Below, in pieces: positions 11,990-22,662 of a stretch of 64,000 nucleotides of DNA. The notes beneath the pieces were generated by a model. The model was not told the origin of the DNA, ran no database searches, and saw nothing but the letters and a program-made list of their open reading frames with translations. The first letter of the stretch is position 1. The number at the start of each line of letters is the position of its first letter. The stretch is from assembly GCF_003086295.3 (NCBI RefSeq), contig NC_092045.1, positions 19,761,758 to 19,825,757 of the forward strand, given 5' to 3'. The position numbers and the translations under genes were made by a program. The DNA is from Arachis hypogaea (lineage: Eukaryota > Streptophyta > Magnoliopsida > Fabales > Fabaceae).

Positions 11990-13774
11990 TGGTGGACGAA
12001 ATTGTGATTCCCTTTTTTCTTGTAATTGGATTTATAAAAGATGTATACTCTGAGGGCATTGTTTATTTTCTTCACAATCTCGTTCAACTAACCAGCAAGT
12101 GTACTGGGTCGTCCAAGTAATAACCTTACGTGAGTAAGGGTCGAATCCACAGAGATTGTTGGTATGAAGCAAGCTATGGTCACCTTGCAAATCTCAGTCA
12201 GGCAGATTAAACATGATACTTGATTAGATTCAAAATAAATAAAAAGGAATAATAAAAGGGATAGAACACTTATGCAGATTCATTGGTAGAGGTATCTTTT
12301 AAGTATATACAGCTGCTGCATGGCTCAAGCACGCCTGCTCTCCTACTGCTTCTACTCAATCCTTCTTACTCCTTTCCATGGCAAGCTTTGTATAGGGGTT
12401 CACCATCAACTGTGGCTACTTTCATTCCTCACGGGGAAATAACCTGTGCGGCTGTCACTCGCACAGCTAACCAGTCTGGAGGCATCACCCATGGCTGATG
12501 GCTACATCCCATCCTCGCAGTGAAAACTATGCAACGCACTCTGTCACAGTACGGCTAATCACCGGTTGGTTCCCGCTCCTACTGGAATAGAATCCCTCTT
12601 TTGCGTCTGTCACCAACGCCCAGCAGGTTAAAGTTTGAAGCACGTCACGGTCATTCATGATCGGAATCCTACTCGGAACACCACAGACAAGGTTGGACTT
12701 TCCGGACTCCCAGGATCCTACTCGGAACACCACAGACAAGGTTGGACTTTCCGGATCCAGATGAATGCCGCCAACTATCTAACTTATACCACGAAGATTC
12801 TGTTGGGGAATCTAAGAGATACGCATTCAAGCTCTGTTGCATGTAGAACGTAAGTGGTTGTCAATCACTCGCGTTCATAATTGAGAATGATAATGAGGGT
12901 AATCTGACTCATCACATTCATCATGTTCTTGGGTACGAATGAATATCTTGGAATAAGAATAAAAGAGAATTGAATAAAAGAAGATAGAATATCATTAATA
13001 CTTGAGGTACAGCAGAGATCCACACCCTTAATCTATGGTGTGCAGAAACTCCACCGTTAAAAATACATAAGCAAAGAGTTCAGGCATGGCCGAATGGCCA
13101 GCCCTCTCTAACGTGATCACAGGATCAAAATACAATCCAGGATGTCTAATACAATAGATAAATGTCCTATATATACTAGACTAGCTACTAGGGTTTACAT
13201 GAGTAAGTAATTGATGCATAAATCAACTTCCGGGGCCCACTTGGTGTATGCTTGGGCTGAGCTTGATTAATTCACGAGCTAAGGCATATCTTGGCGTTGA
13301 ACTCTGAGTTATGACGTGTTTTGGGCGTTCAACTCCGGATCATGACGTTTTTCTGGCGTCTAACTCCAGACAGCAGCGTGTACTTGGCGTTTAACGCCAA
13401 GTTACGTCGTCATTCTTCGAATAAAGTATGGACTATTATATATTGCTGGAAAGCCCTGGATGTCTACTTTCCAACGCCGTTGAGAGCGCGCCAATTGGAG
13501 TTCTGTAGCTCCAGAAAATCCATTTCGAGTGCAGGGAGGTCAGAATCCAACAGCATCAGCAGTCCTTTTGTCAGCCTTCTTCAGAGTTTTGCTCAAATCC
13601 CTCAATTTCAGTCAGAATTTACCTGAAATCACAGAAAAACACACAAACTCATAGTAAAGTCCAGAAATGTGAATTTAACATAAAAACTAATGAAAACATC
13701 CCTAAAAGTAGCTCAAACTTACTAAAAACTATATGAAAACAATGCCAAAAAGCGTATAAATTATCCGCTCATCA
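11990..13774 (-). repeat. 3' LTR of the 11990-22626 element
   Basis: 1,785 bp, same length as its partner at 20842-22626. By eye I find three differences: 12991 A vs 21843 T, 13018 A vs 21870 C, and 13059 A vs 21911 G. Both LTRs share an internal ~48-bp duplication (copies at about 12667 and 12715) containing GGAACACCACAGACAAGG. Confidence 0.95.
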
Positions 13775-14863
13775 CAACACCAAACTTAAATTGTTGCTTG
13801 TCCCCAAGCAACTGAAAATCAAATAGGATAAAAAGAAGAGAATATACTATAAAGTCCAAAATATCAATGAATATTAATTTAATTAGATGAGCGGGACTTG
13901 TAGCTTTTTGCTTCTGAACAGTTTTGGCATCTCACTTTTTCCTTTGAAGTTTAGAGTGATTGGCTTCTCTAGGAACTTAGAATTTCAGATAGTGTTATTG
14001 ACTTTCCTAGTTAGGCATGTTGATTCTTGAACACAGATACTTTATGAGTCTTGGCTGTGGCCCTAAGCACTTTGTCTTCCAGTATTACCACCGGATACAC
14101 AAATGCCACAGACACATAACTGGGTGAACCTTTTCAGATTATGACTCAGCTTTGCTAGAGTCCCCAGTTAGTGGTGTCCAGAGCTCTTAAGCACACTCTT
14201 TAGCTTTGGATCACGACTTTAACCATTCAGTCTCAAGCTTTTCACTTGGACCTTCATGACACAAGCACATGGTTAGGGACAGCTTGGTTTAGCCGCTTAG
14301 GCCTGGATTTTATTTCCTTGGGCCCTCCTATCCATTGATGCTCAAAGCCTTGGATCCTTGCTACCCTTGCCTTTTAGTTTTAAGGGCTATTGGCTTTTTC
14401 TGCTTGCTTTTTCTTTCTATTTTTTTTTTCGCCATATTTTTTTTTCAAGCTTTTTCACTGCTTTTTCTTGCTTCAAGAATCAATTCATGAATTTTTCAGT
14501 CCATCAATAACATTTCTCTTTGTTCATCATTCTTTCAAGAGCCAATAATTTTAACACTCATAAACAACAAGATCAAAAATATGCACTGTTCAAGCATTCA
14601 TTCAGAAAACAAAAATTATTGCCACCACATCAATATAATTAAATCAAATTCACTAATAATTTCGAAAATTATGTACTTCTTGTTCTTTTGAATTAAAACA
14701 TTTTTCTTTTAAGAGAGGTGAAAGACTAATGGATTTTATTCATAGCTTTAAGGCATGGTTTACACACTAATGATCATGAAGTAGAAACACAAAAACATAG
14801 ATAAACATAACACTTAAAAACCGAAAACAGAAAGAAAATAAAGAACAAGGAATGAATCCACCT
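13775..14863. other. 3' untranslated interior of the gypsy element
   Basis: No ORF of note. It begins CAACACCAAACTTAAATTG beside the LTR. In element orientation AAGTTTGGTGTTG therefore abuts the 3' LTR and may be part of the polypurine-tract region. The rest is T-rich on the plus strand with no recognised feature. Confidence 0.6.
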
Positions 14864-16000
14864 CTAGTGGCGTCTTCTTCTTGAAGGACCAATGATGTTC
14901 TTCAACTCTTCTATGTCCCTTCCTTGCCTTTGTTGCTCCTCTCTCATAGCTCTTTGATCTTCTCTTATTTCTTGGAGAGTGAGGGCGTGTTCATGGTGTT
15001 CCACCCTTAGTTGTTCCACGTTTTGGCTCAAGTCTTCTAAGGAGGTACTGAGTTGCTCCCAATAGTTGTTGGGAGGAAAGTGCATTCCATGAGGCATTTG
15101 TTGATGAACTTCCTCATGTTCTCCTTGGGGGCCGTGAGGAACTTCCCTTGTTTGCTCCATCCTTTTCTTGGTGATGGGCTTGTCTTCTTCAATGGAGACA
15201 TCTCCATCTATGATAACTCCAGCTGAGTAGCATAAATGGCATATGAGGTGGGGGAAGGCTAGCAGTGCCATGTATGAAGGCTTGTCAGCTATTTTGTAGA
15301 GTTCATTGGCTATGACTTCATGAACCTCTACCTCCTCTCCAATCATGATGCTATGGATCATGATTGCCCGATCCACAGTAACTTCAGATCGGTTGCTTGT
15401 AGGGATGATGGATCTTTGGATGAACTCCAGCCATCCTCTAGCTACAGGCTTGAGGTCCAGTCTTCTTAGTTGGACTGGTTTGCCTTTGGAGTCTACTCTC
15501 CATTGGGCGCCTTCCACACAAATGTCCATTAGGACTTGGTCCAACCTTTGATTGAAGTTGACCCTCCTTGTGTAGGGGCGTTCATCACCTTGCATCATGG
15601 GTAGATGAAACGCCAACCTCACATTTTCCGGACTGAAATCTAAGTATTTCCCCCGAACCATTGTGAGATAGTTCTTTGGATTCGGGTTCATACTTTGATC
15701 ATGGTTCCTAGTGATCCATGCATTAGCATAGAACTCTTGAACCATCAATAATCCGACTTGTTGCATGGGGTTGGTTATGACTTCCCACCCTCTTCTTTGG
15801 ATCTCATGTCGGATTTCCGGATACTCATTCTTTTTGAGCTTGAAGGGGACCTCAGGGATCACCCTCTTCTTTGCCACAACATCATAGAAGTGGTCTTGGT
15901 GGCTCTTGGAGATGAATCTCTCCTTTTCCCATGATTCGGAAGTGGAAGCTTTTGCCTTCCCTTTTCCTTTTCTTGAGGAAACTCCGGTCTTGGGTGCCAT
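14864..16000 (-). CDS. Retroelement ORF2, putative plant transposon protein domain
   Basis: 378 codons, uninterrupted, starting at the ATG at 16000. The N-terminus is basic and Ser/Lys-rich (GKGKAKAS). Residues ~30-260 resemble the putative plant transposon protein domain (PF20167-type), including RRGWEVITNP, YLTMVRGKYLDFSPENVRLA and LICHLCYSAGV. The C-terminus (about 300-378) is charged and probably coiled coil (LEDLSQNVEQLR, REEQQRQGRDIEELKN), ending in SRRRRH. Such ORFs occupy the extra position downstream of gag-pol in Athila/FIDEL-type elements; their role is unknown. It lies 1 kb downstream of gag-protease on the same strand, separated by the palindrome array. That it is intact fits a recent insertion. 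The domain name is from memory of the family. Confidence 0.75.
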   Translation of the reverse strand: MAPKTGVSSRKGKGKAKASTSESWEKERFISKSHQDHFYDVVAKKRVIPEVPFKLKKNEYPEIRHEIQRRGWEVITNPMQQVGLLMVQEFYANAWITRNHDQSMNPNPKNYLTMVRGKYLDFSPENVRLAFHLPMMQGDERPYTRRVNFNQRLDQVLMDICVEGAQWRVDSKGKPVQLRRLDLKPVARGWLEFIQRSIIPTSNRSEVTVDRAIMIHSIMIGEEVEVHEVIANELYKIADKPSYMALLAFPHLICHLCYSAGVIIDGDVSIEEDKPITKKRMEQTREVPHGPQGEHEEVHQQMPHGMHFPPNNYWEQLSTSLEDLSQNVEQLRVEHHEHALTLQEIREDQRAMREEQQRQGRDIEELKNIIGPSRRRRH

Positions 16001-16427
16001 TGATGGTGAATGAAAAATAAAAAGCTAGGCTTTTTACCACACCAAACTTAAAATTTGCTCGTCCTCGAGCAAAAAGAAAAGAAGAGTAGAAGAAGAAGAA
16101 GAAGAGAATTTTGGAAGAGAGGGAGAGAAGTGGGTTCGGCTATGTAGAGAAGAAGGGGTTATGTTGTGTGAAAATAAAGAAGAAAAGGGAGGTATTTATA
16201 GGGAGGGGGAGGGTTAGGTTTCGGCCATTTTGGGTGGGAATGGGTGGGAAATTGAATTTGAATGTAATGGGGGTAGGTGGGGTTTATGGGGAAGAGGAGG
16301 TTGATGTGAATGGTGCATGGGGTAATTGGGAAGAGAAATTGATGTGATTGGTGAAGGTTTTTGGGAAGGGTGACATTGAGAATGAGATTTGGATTAGGAG
16401 AGTGTGAATAGGATTAAAAGAAAAGGT

Positions 16428-16492
16428 AGGTGGGGATCCTGTGGGGTCCACAGGTCCTGAGGTGGGGATCCTGTGGGGTCCACAGGTCCTGA
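16428..16492. repeat. Short tandem duplication
   Basis: About 33 bp (GGTGGGGATCCTGTGGGGTC followed by CACAGGTCCTGAG) occur twice in tandem just beside the palindrome array. The two copies appear identical. Confidence 0.8.
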
Positions 16493-16553
16493 GGTGAAAA
16501 GAAATACCATTCCTTCACCCTATAGGCGTGTAAATTGCCTTCATGCACCATTC

Positions 16554-16793
16554 TAGCGTTCAAACGCCCATTGGTGCATGTTCTGGGCGTTAAACGCCCA
16601 TGTGATGCTTGATTCTGGCGTTGAACGCCAGTTTCAAGCTTGTTTCTGGCGTTCAGCGCCAGATTGTCCTCTGCGTGCGCATCCTGGCGTTAAACGCCAG
16701 GATGTTGCTTGTTTTAGGCGTTCAGCGCCAGGAAGATGCTCTGTTCTGGCGTTGAACGCCCGCCAGATGCATCTTCTGGGCGCTGAACGCCGG
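16554..16793. repeat. Array of eight GGCGTTNAACGCC palindromes, ~31-bp period
   Basis: Eight imperfect palindromes of the form CTGGCGTTNAACGCCAG are centred at about 16562, 16592, 16623, 16654, 16692, 16723, 16754 and 16785. Spacing is 30-31 bp except one 38-bp step. The spacers differ but keep GATGCT/GTGC-like pieces. The array is between the gag-protease stop and ORF2, in the untranslated strand of the element. Related palindromes occur in the LTRs (13290-13410, 22143-22262) and in the solo LTR at 7620-7715. Confidence 0.9.
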
Positions 16794-17023
16794 CCCGTGC
16801 GTCCTCCAGGGTGAAAAATTTTTTTCTTCTGTTTTTGACTCTGTTTTTAATTTTTTTGATTTTTTCGTGACTCCTCATGATCATGTACCTAATTAAACAT
16901 AAAAATAACAAAGAAACAAAATAAAATAAAATTAGATAAATAAAATTGGGTTGCCTCCCAACAAGCGCTTCTTTAATGTCAATAGCTTGACAGTGGCTCT
17001 CATGGAGCCACAGAGCAATCAAG

Positions 17024-19339
17024 TCAATGTTGTCTAGTCCCAACACCAAACTTAGAGTTTGGATATGGGGTTTGAACACCAAACTTAGAGTTTGGTTGTG
17101 GCTTCACAACACCAAACTTAGAGTTTGACTGTGTGGGCTCTTCTTGACCTTGAACTGAGAGAAGCTCTTCATGCTTACTCTCTTCTGTCACAGAGGGATT
17201 GCCATGTGCTTGAAACACAAGGTATTCTCCATTTAATTGAAGGACTAACTCTCCTCTGTTGACATCTATCACAGCTTCTGCTGTGGCTAGGAAAGGTCTT
17301 CCTAGGATGATGCATTCATCATCTTCCTTCCTAGTATCTAGGATTAGGAAATCAGCAGGGATGTAAAAGTCTTCAACTTTTATAAGCACATCCTCTACTA
17401 TCCCATGAGCTTGTCTCACTGACTTATCTGCCAATTGCAGTGAGAACAAAGCAGGTTGCACCTTAATGATCCCTAGCTTCTCCATTACAGAGAGTGGCAT
17501 AAGGTTTATCCCTGACCCAAGATCACACAGAGCTTTTTCAAAGCTCATGGTGCCAATGGTGCAAGGTATCAAGAACTTGCCAGGATCTTGTCTCTTTTGA
17601 GGTAGAGTTTCCTGAATCCAAGTATCTAATTCACTAATGAGCAAGGGAGGTTCACTTTCCCAAGTCTCATTGCCAAATAGCTTGGCATTCAGCTTCATGA
17701 TAGCTCCTAGATATTGAGCAACTTGCTCACCAGTCACATCTTCATCCTCTTCAGAGGATGAATATTCTTCAGAGCTCATGAATGGCAGAAGGAGATTTAG
17801 TGGAATCTCTATGGTCTCTGTGTGAGCCTCAGATTTCTCAAGATCCTTATTAGGAAGCTCCTTCTTGCTTGGAGGACGTCCCAGGAGTTCTTTCTCACTA
17901 GGATTTTCGTCCTCCTCCTCCTTTGTGCTTTCGGCCATGTTGACTAAGTCAATGGCTTTGCACTCTCCTTTTGGATTCTCTTCTGTATTACTTGGGAGAA
18001 TACTGGGAGGAGTTTCAATGACTTTCTTACTCAGCTGACCCACTTGTGCCTCCAAATTTCTAATGGAGGATCTGGTTTCATTCATGAAACTGAAAGTGGC
18101 CTTTGACAGATCAGAGACTATATTAGCTAAATTAGAATTATTTTGTTCAGAGTTCTCTGTCTGTTGCTGAGAAGATGATGGATATGGCTTACTATTATTC
18201 AGCCTATTGCGTCCACCATTGTTAAAACCTTGTTGAGGTTTTTGTTGATCCTTCCATGAGAAATTTGGATGATTTCTCCATGATGAGTTATAGGTGTTTC
18301 CATAAGGTTCACCTAAGTAATTAACCTCTGCCATGGCAGGGTTCTCAGGATCATAAGCTTCTTCAGAAGCTACCTCTCTAGTACTGTTGGATGCATGTTG
18401 CAATCCATTCAGATTTTGAGAGATCATGTTGACCTGTTGAGTCAACACTTTGTTCTGGGCCAGTATGGCATTCAGAGCATCAATTTCAAGAACTCCCTTC
18501 TTCTGAGGGACCCCATTATTCACGGAATTCCTCTCAGAGGTATACATGAACTGGTTGTTTGCAACCATGTCAATGAGTTCTTGAGCCTCTTCAGGCGTTT
18601 TCTTCAGGTGAATAGATCCACCTGCAGAGTGGTCCAATGACATTTTCGAAAATTCAGATAGACCATAATGGAATATATCTAATAAGGTCCATTCTGAAAA
18701 CATGTCAGATGGACATCTCTTGGTCAGCTGCTTGTATCTTTCCCAAGCTTCATAGAGGGATTCACCATCTTTTTGTTTGAAGGTTTGAACATCCACTCTC
18801 AGCTTGCTCAGCTTTTGAGGAGGGAAGAACTTATCTAAGAAAGCAGTGACCAGCTTATCCCAGGAGTCCAGGCTATCCTTAGGTTGTGAATCCAACCATA
18901 TTCTAGCTCTGTCTCTTACAGCAAAAGGGAAAAGCATGAGTCTGTAGACTTCAGGATCAACTCCATTCGTCTTTACAGTATCACAGACTTGCAAGAATTC
19001 AGTTAAGAACTGATAGGGATCTTCAGATGGAAGTCCATAAAACTTGCAGTTTTGTTGCATCAAAGCAACTAGTTGAGGCTTAAGCTCAAAGTTATTGGCT
19101 CCAATGGCAGGAATGGAGATGCTTCTTCCATCAAACTTGGATGTTGGCTTTGTGAAATCACCAAGCATTCTCCTTACATTATTATTATTATTTTCGGCCA
19201 TCTCTTCCTCTTGTTCGAAATTTTCTAAAAGGTTGCCTCTGGATTGTTGTAATTTAGCTTCTCTTAATTTTTTCTTCAGAGTCCTTTCAGGTTCCGGATC
19301 AGCTTCAACAAGAGTGCCCTTTTCCTTGTTCCTGCTCAT
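17024..19339 (-). CDS. Gag-protease polyprotein of the gypsy element
   Basis: 771 codons, uninterrupted, starting at the ATG at 19339. The capsid domain (Retrotrans_gag) spans about residues 135-235, with RARIWLDSQPKDSLDSW and YEAWERYKQLTKRCP. There is no CCHC zinc knuckle. Residues 330-500 are low-complexity linker. An aspartic-protease-like domain runs about 588-710 with CDLGSGINLMP at 605-615 and ILGRPFLATA at 678-687. The catalytic triplet reads D-L-G rather than D-T/S-G, as I recall for Athila/FIDEL-type elements. The frame ends without reverse transcriptase or integrase. The tail holds three NSKFGV repeats (about 735-765), coded by repeats of ACACCAAACTTAGAGTTTG. It would form the virus-like particle for element RNA. 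Confidence 0.9.
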   Translation of the reverse strand: MSRNKEKGTLVEADPEPERTLKKKLREAKLQQSRGNLLENFEQEEEMAENNNNNVRRMLGDFTKPTSKFDGRSISIPAIGANNFELKPQLVALMQQNCKFYGLPSEDPYQFLTEFLQVCDTVKTNGVDPEVYRLMLFPFAVRDRARIWLDSQPKDSLDSWDKLVTAFLDKFFPPQKLSKLRVDVQTFKQKDGESLYEAWERYKQLTKRCPSDMFSEWTLLDIFHYGLSEFSKMSLDHSAGGSIHLKKTPEEAQELIDMVANNQFMYTSERNSVNNGVPQKKGVLEIDALNAILAQNKVLTQQVNMISQNLNGLQHASNSTREVASEEAYDPENPAMAEVNYLGEPYGNTYNSSWRNHPNFSWKDQQKPQQGFNNGGRNRLNNSKPYPSSSQQQTENSEQNNSNLANIVSDLSKATFSFMNETRSSIRNLEAQVGQLSKKVIETPPSILPSNTEENPKGECKAIDLVNMAESTKEEEDENPSEKELLGRPPSKKELPNKDLEKSEAHTETIEIPLNLLLPFMSSEEYSSSEEDEDVTGEQVAQYLGAIMKLNAKLFGNETWESEPPLLISELDTWIQETLPQKRQDPGKFLIPCTIGTMSFEKALCDLGSGINLMPLSVMEKLGIIKVQPALFSLQLADKSVRQAHGIVEDVLIKVEDFYIPADFLILDTRKEDDECIILGRPFLATAEAVIDVNRGELVLQLNGEYLVFQAHGNPSVTEESKHEELLSVQGQEEPTQSNSKFGVVKPQPNSKFGVQTPYPNSKFGVGTRQH
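17041..17130. repeat. Three copies of a palindromic 19-mer in the gag tail
   Basis: ACACCAAACTTAGAGTTTG occurs at about 17043, 17075 and 17109. It contains the inverted repeat CAAACTTAGAGTTTG. It encodes the NSKFGV repeats in the minus strand. Shorter versions (ACACCAAACTTA) recur at 13777, 16041, 20401 and 20600 in the same element. Confidence 0.85.
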
Positions 19340-20817
19340 AAGAAAGAGAAGAAAACAAGAAAAGAAAAAGGAATCCTCTATGTCACAGTATAGAGATTCC
19401 CTTATGTTAGTAGAAGAAGAAAGGGGTAGAAGAATGAAGGAGGAGGTTCGGATTTGGATGAGGAGAGGTGAAGAGAAGTGTTAGTAATTAAATAATTAAA
19501 TAGAATAAGAAAAGAAAAGAAGATTTTCGAAAATAATTTTGAAAAAGAGGTTAGTAATTTTCGAAAATTAAAGATAAGATGAGATTAAAATTAAAATTTA
19601 AAACAAAAAGAATTTTTGAAAAAGAGAGGGAGAATTTTCGAAAATTAGAGAGGGAAGAGTAGTTAGGTGGTTTTGAAAAAGATAAGAAACAAACAAAAAG
19701 TTGGTTAGTTGATTGAAAAAGATTTTGAAATCAATTTTTGAAAAAGATAAGAAGATAAGAAGTTAGATAAGATATTTTGAAATCAAATTTTGAAAAAGAT
19801 AAGATAAAAGATAAAAAGATATATTTGAAAAAGATATTTTGAAAAAGATTTAATTTTAAAATTGACTTAACTAACAAGAAACTACAAGATAAGATTCTAG
19901 AACTTAAAGATTGAACCTTTCTTAACAAGAAAGTAACAAACTTCAAATTTTTGAACCAATCACATTAATTGTTAGCTAATTTTTCGAAAATTGGATAAAA
20001 AGATAAGAAAAAGATTTTTGAAAAATAATTTTTAAAATTTTCGAAAATGCTAAAAAAATGAAAAAGATATGATTTTTGAAAAAGATTTTGAAAAGATAAG
20101 ATTTTTAAAATTGAAATTTTGACTTGACTTGTAAGAAACAACTAATTTTTAAAAATTTTTGACCAAGTCAACCCAAAATTTTGAAATTTTAGAGGAAAAT
20201 AAGGAAAAGATATTTTTGATTTCTAAATATTGAATGGAAAACACAAAAATGACCCAAAACATGAAAATTTTGGATCAAGACACAAGATGCATGCAAGAAT
20301 GCTATGAATGTCAAGATGAACACCAAGAACACTATGAAGATCATGATGAACATCAAGAACATAATTTTGAAAAATTTTTGATGCAAAGAAGACATGCAAG
20401 ACACCAAACTTAGAAATCTTTAATGCATGAAAATTATGAATGCAAAAATGCACATGAAAAACAACAAAAGACACAAAACAAGAAATCATCAAGATCAAAC
20501 AAGAGGACTTATCAAGAACAACTTGAAGATCATGAAGAACACTATGAATGCATGGGATTTTCGAAAAAATGCAAGAAAAATTTTAAAAGCATGCAATAGA
20601 CACCAAACTTAAAAATTAACACAAGACTCAAACAAGAAACACAAAATATTTTTGATTTTTATGATTTTCTAATTTTTTTGTATTTTTATTGATTTTTTCG
20701 AAAAACATTTTTGGAAAAACGAAAAATAAAAAGAAAATTTTTTTGAAAAATATTTTGAAAAGAAAATTACCTAATCTGAGCAACAAGATGAACCGTCAGT
20801 TGTCCATACTCGAACAA
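19340..20817. other. 5' leader of the gypsy element
   Basis: No credible ORF. It is purine-rich, with many GAAAAAGAT and TTTTCGAAAAT pieces between 19500 and 20800, plus two ACACCAAACTTA motifs. In element orientation it is the leader between the primer-binding site and gag. Confidence 0.6.
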
Positions 20818-20835
20818 TCCCCGGCAACGGCGCCA
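20818..20835 (-). other. Primer-binding site (tRNA-Asp type)
   Basis: The minus strand reads TGGCGCCGTTGCCGGGGA, the primer site found in Athila-like elements and assigned to tRNA-Asp. It begins six bases inside the 5' LTR boundary at 20842. Confidence 0.85.
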
Positions 20836-20841
20836 AAAACA

Positions 20842-22626
20842 TGGTGGACGAAATTGTGATTCCCTTTTTTCTTGTAATTGGATTTATAAAAGATGTATAC
20901 TCTGAGGGCATTGTTTATTTTCTTCACAATCTCGTTCAACTAACCAGCAAGTGTACTGGGTCGTCCAAGTAATAACCTTACGTGAGTAAGGGTCGAATCC
21001 ACAGAGATTGTTGGTATGAAGCAAGCTATGGTCACCTTGCAAATCTCAGTCAGGCAGATTAAACATGATACTTGATTAGATTCAAAATAAATAAAAAGGA
21101 ATAATAAAAGGGATAGAACACTTATGCAGATTCATTGGTAGAGGTATCTTTTAAGTATATACAGCTGCTGCATGGCTCAAGCACGCCTGCTCTCCTACTG
21201 CTTCTACTCAATCCTTCTTACTCCTTTCCATGGCAAGCTTTGTATAGGGGTTCACCATCAACTGTGGCTACTTTCATTCCTCACGGGGAAATAACCTGTG
21301 CGGCTGTCACTCGCACAGCTAACCAGTCTGGAGGCATCACCCATGGCTGATGGCTACATCCCATCCTCGCAGTGAAAACTATGCAACGCACTCTGTCACA
21401 GTACGGCTAATCACCGGTTGGTTCCCGCTCCTACTGGAATAGAATCCCTCTTTTGCGTCTGTCACCAACGCCCAGCAGGTTAAAGTTTGAAGCACGTCAC
21501 GGTCATTCATGATCGGAATCCTACTCGGAACACCACAGACAAGGTTGGACTTTCCGGACTCCCAGGATCCTACTCGGAACACCACAGACAAGGTTGGACT
21601 TTCCGGATCCAGATGAATGCCGCCAACTATCTAACTTATACCACGAAGATTCTGTTGGGGAATCTAAGAGATACGCATTCAAGCTCTGTTGCATGTAGAA
21701 CGTAAGTGGTTGTCAATCACTCGCGTTCATAATTGAGAATGATAATGAGGGTAATCTGACTCATCACATTCATCATGTTCTTGGGTACGAATGAATATCT
21801 TGGAATAAGAATAAAAGAGAATTGAATAAAAGAAGATAGAATTTCATTAATACTTGAGGTACAGCAGAGCTCCACACCCTTAATCTATGGTGTGCAGAAA
21901 CTCCACCGTTGAAAATACATAAGCAAAGAGTTCAGGCATGGCCGAATGGCCAGCCCTCTCTAACGTGATCACAGGATCAAAATACAATCCAGGATGTCTA
22001 ATACAATAGATAAATGTCCTATATATACTAGACTAGCTACTAGGGTTTACATGAGTAAGTAATTGATGCATAAATCAACTTCCGGGGCCCACTTGGTGTA
22101 TGCTTGGGCTGAGCTTGATTAATTCACGAGCTAAGGCATATCTTGGCGTTGAACTCTGAGTTATGACGTGTTTTGGGCGTTCAACTCCGGATCATGACGT
22201 TTTTCTGGCGTCTAACTCCAGACAGCAGCGTGTACTTGGCGTTTAACGCCAAGTTACGTCGTCATTCTTCGAATAAAGTATGGACTATTATATATTGCTG
22301 GAAAGCCCTGGATGTCTACTTTCCAACGCCGTTGAGAGCGCGCCAATTGGAGTTCTGTAGCTCCAGAAAATCCATTTCGAGTGCAGGGAGGTCAGAATCC
22401 AACAGCATCAGCAGTCCTTTTGTCAGCCTTCTTCAGAGTTTTGCTCAAATCCCTCAATTTCAGTCAGAATTTACCTGAAATCACAGAAAAACACACAAAC
22501 TCATAGTAAAGTCCAGAAATGTGAATTTAACATAAAAACTAATGAAAACATCCCTAAAAGTAGCTCAAACTTACTAAAAACTATATGAAAACAATGCCAA
22601 AAAGCGTATAAATTATCCGCTCATCA
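20842..22626 (-). repeat. 5' LTR of the 11990-22626 element
   Basis: 1,785 bp, identical in length to the 3' LTR and flanked outside by CTTAT. It contains palindromes GGCGTTTAACGCC (near 22237) and the internal ~48-bp duplication. Confidence 0.95.
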
Positions 22627-22662
22627 CTTATATAGTCTATCTCATAAATTTTCATCCTATAG

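Larger units (their letters stand above)
11990..22626 (-). mobile_element. Young non-autonomous Ty3-gypsy element, Athila/FIDEL-like
   Basis: A complete 10,637-bp element with two 1,785-bp LTRs and a perfect target duplication CTTAT (11985-11989, 22627-22631). In element orientation the LTR begins TGATGAGCGGATAATTTATA and ends CGTCCACCA. The primer-binding site beside the 5' LTR is the TGGCGCCGTTGCCGGGGA type typical of Athila-like elements. The interior has a gag-protease ORF and a second ORF, but no reverse transcriptase, RNase H or integrase that I can find, so movement would need enzymes in trans. The layout resembles peanut FIDEL and its non-autonomous relatives; that name is from memory and unverified. 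It lies in an intron of the Ulp1-like pseudogene. Confidence 0.93.

Noticed and set aside
12283..13626. Several 60-100-codon frames in the 1,785-bp LTRs, identical at 21135-22478
   Set aside because: Identity comes from very recent LTR duplication; none shows a known domain and they overlap on both strands.
16554..16793. CRISPR-like look of regularly spaced palindromic repeats
   Set aside because: Repeats vary in sequence, spacers are short and related, there are no cas genes, and the array is inside a plant retrotransposon.
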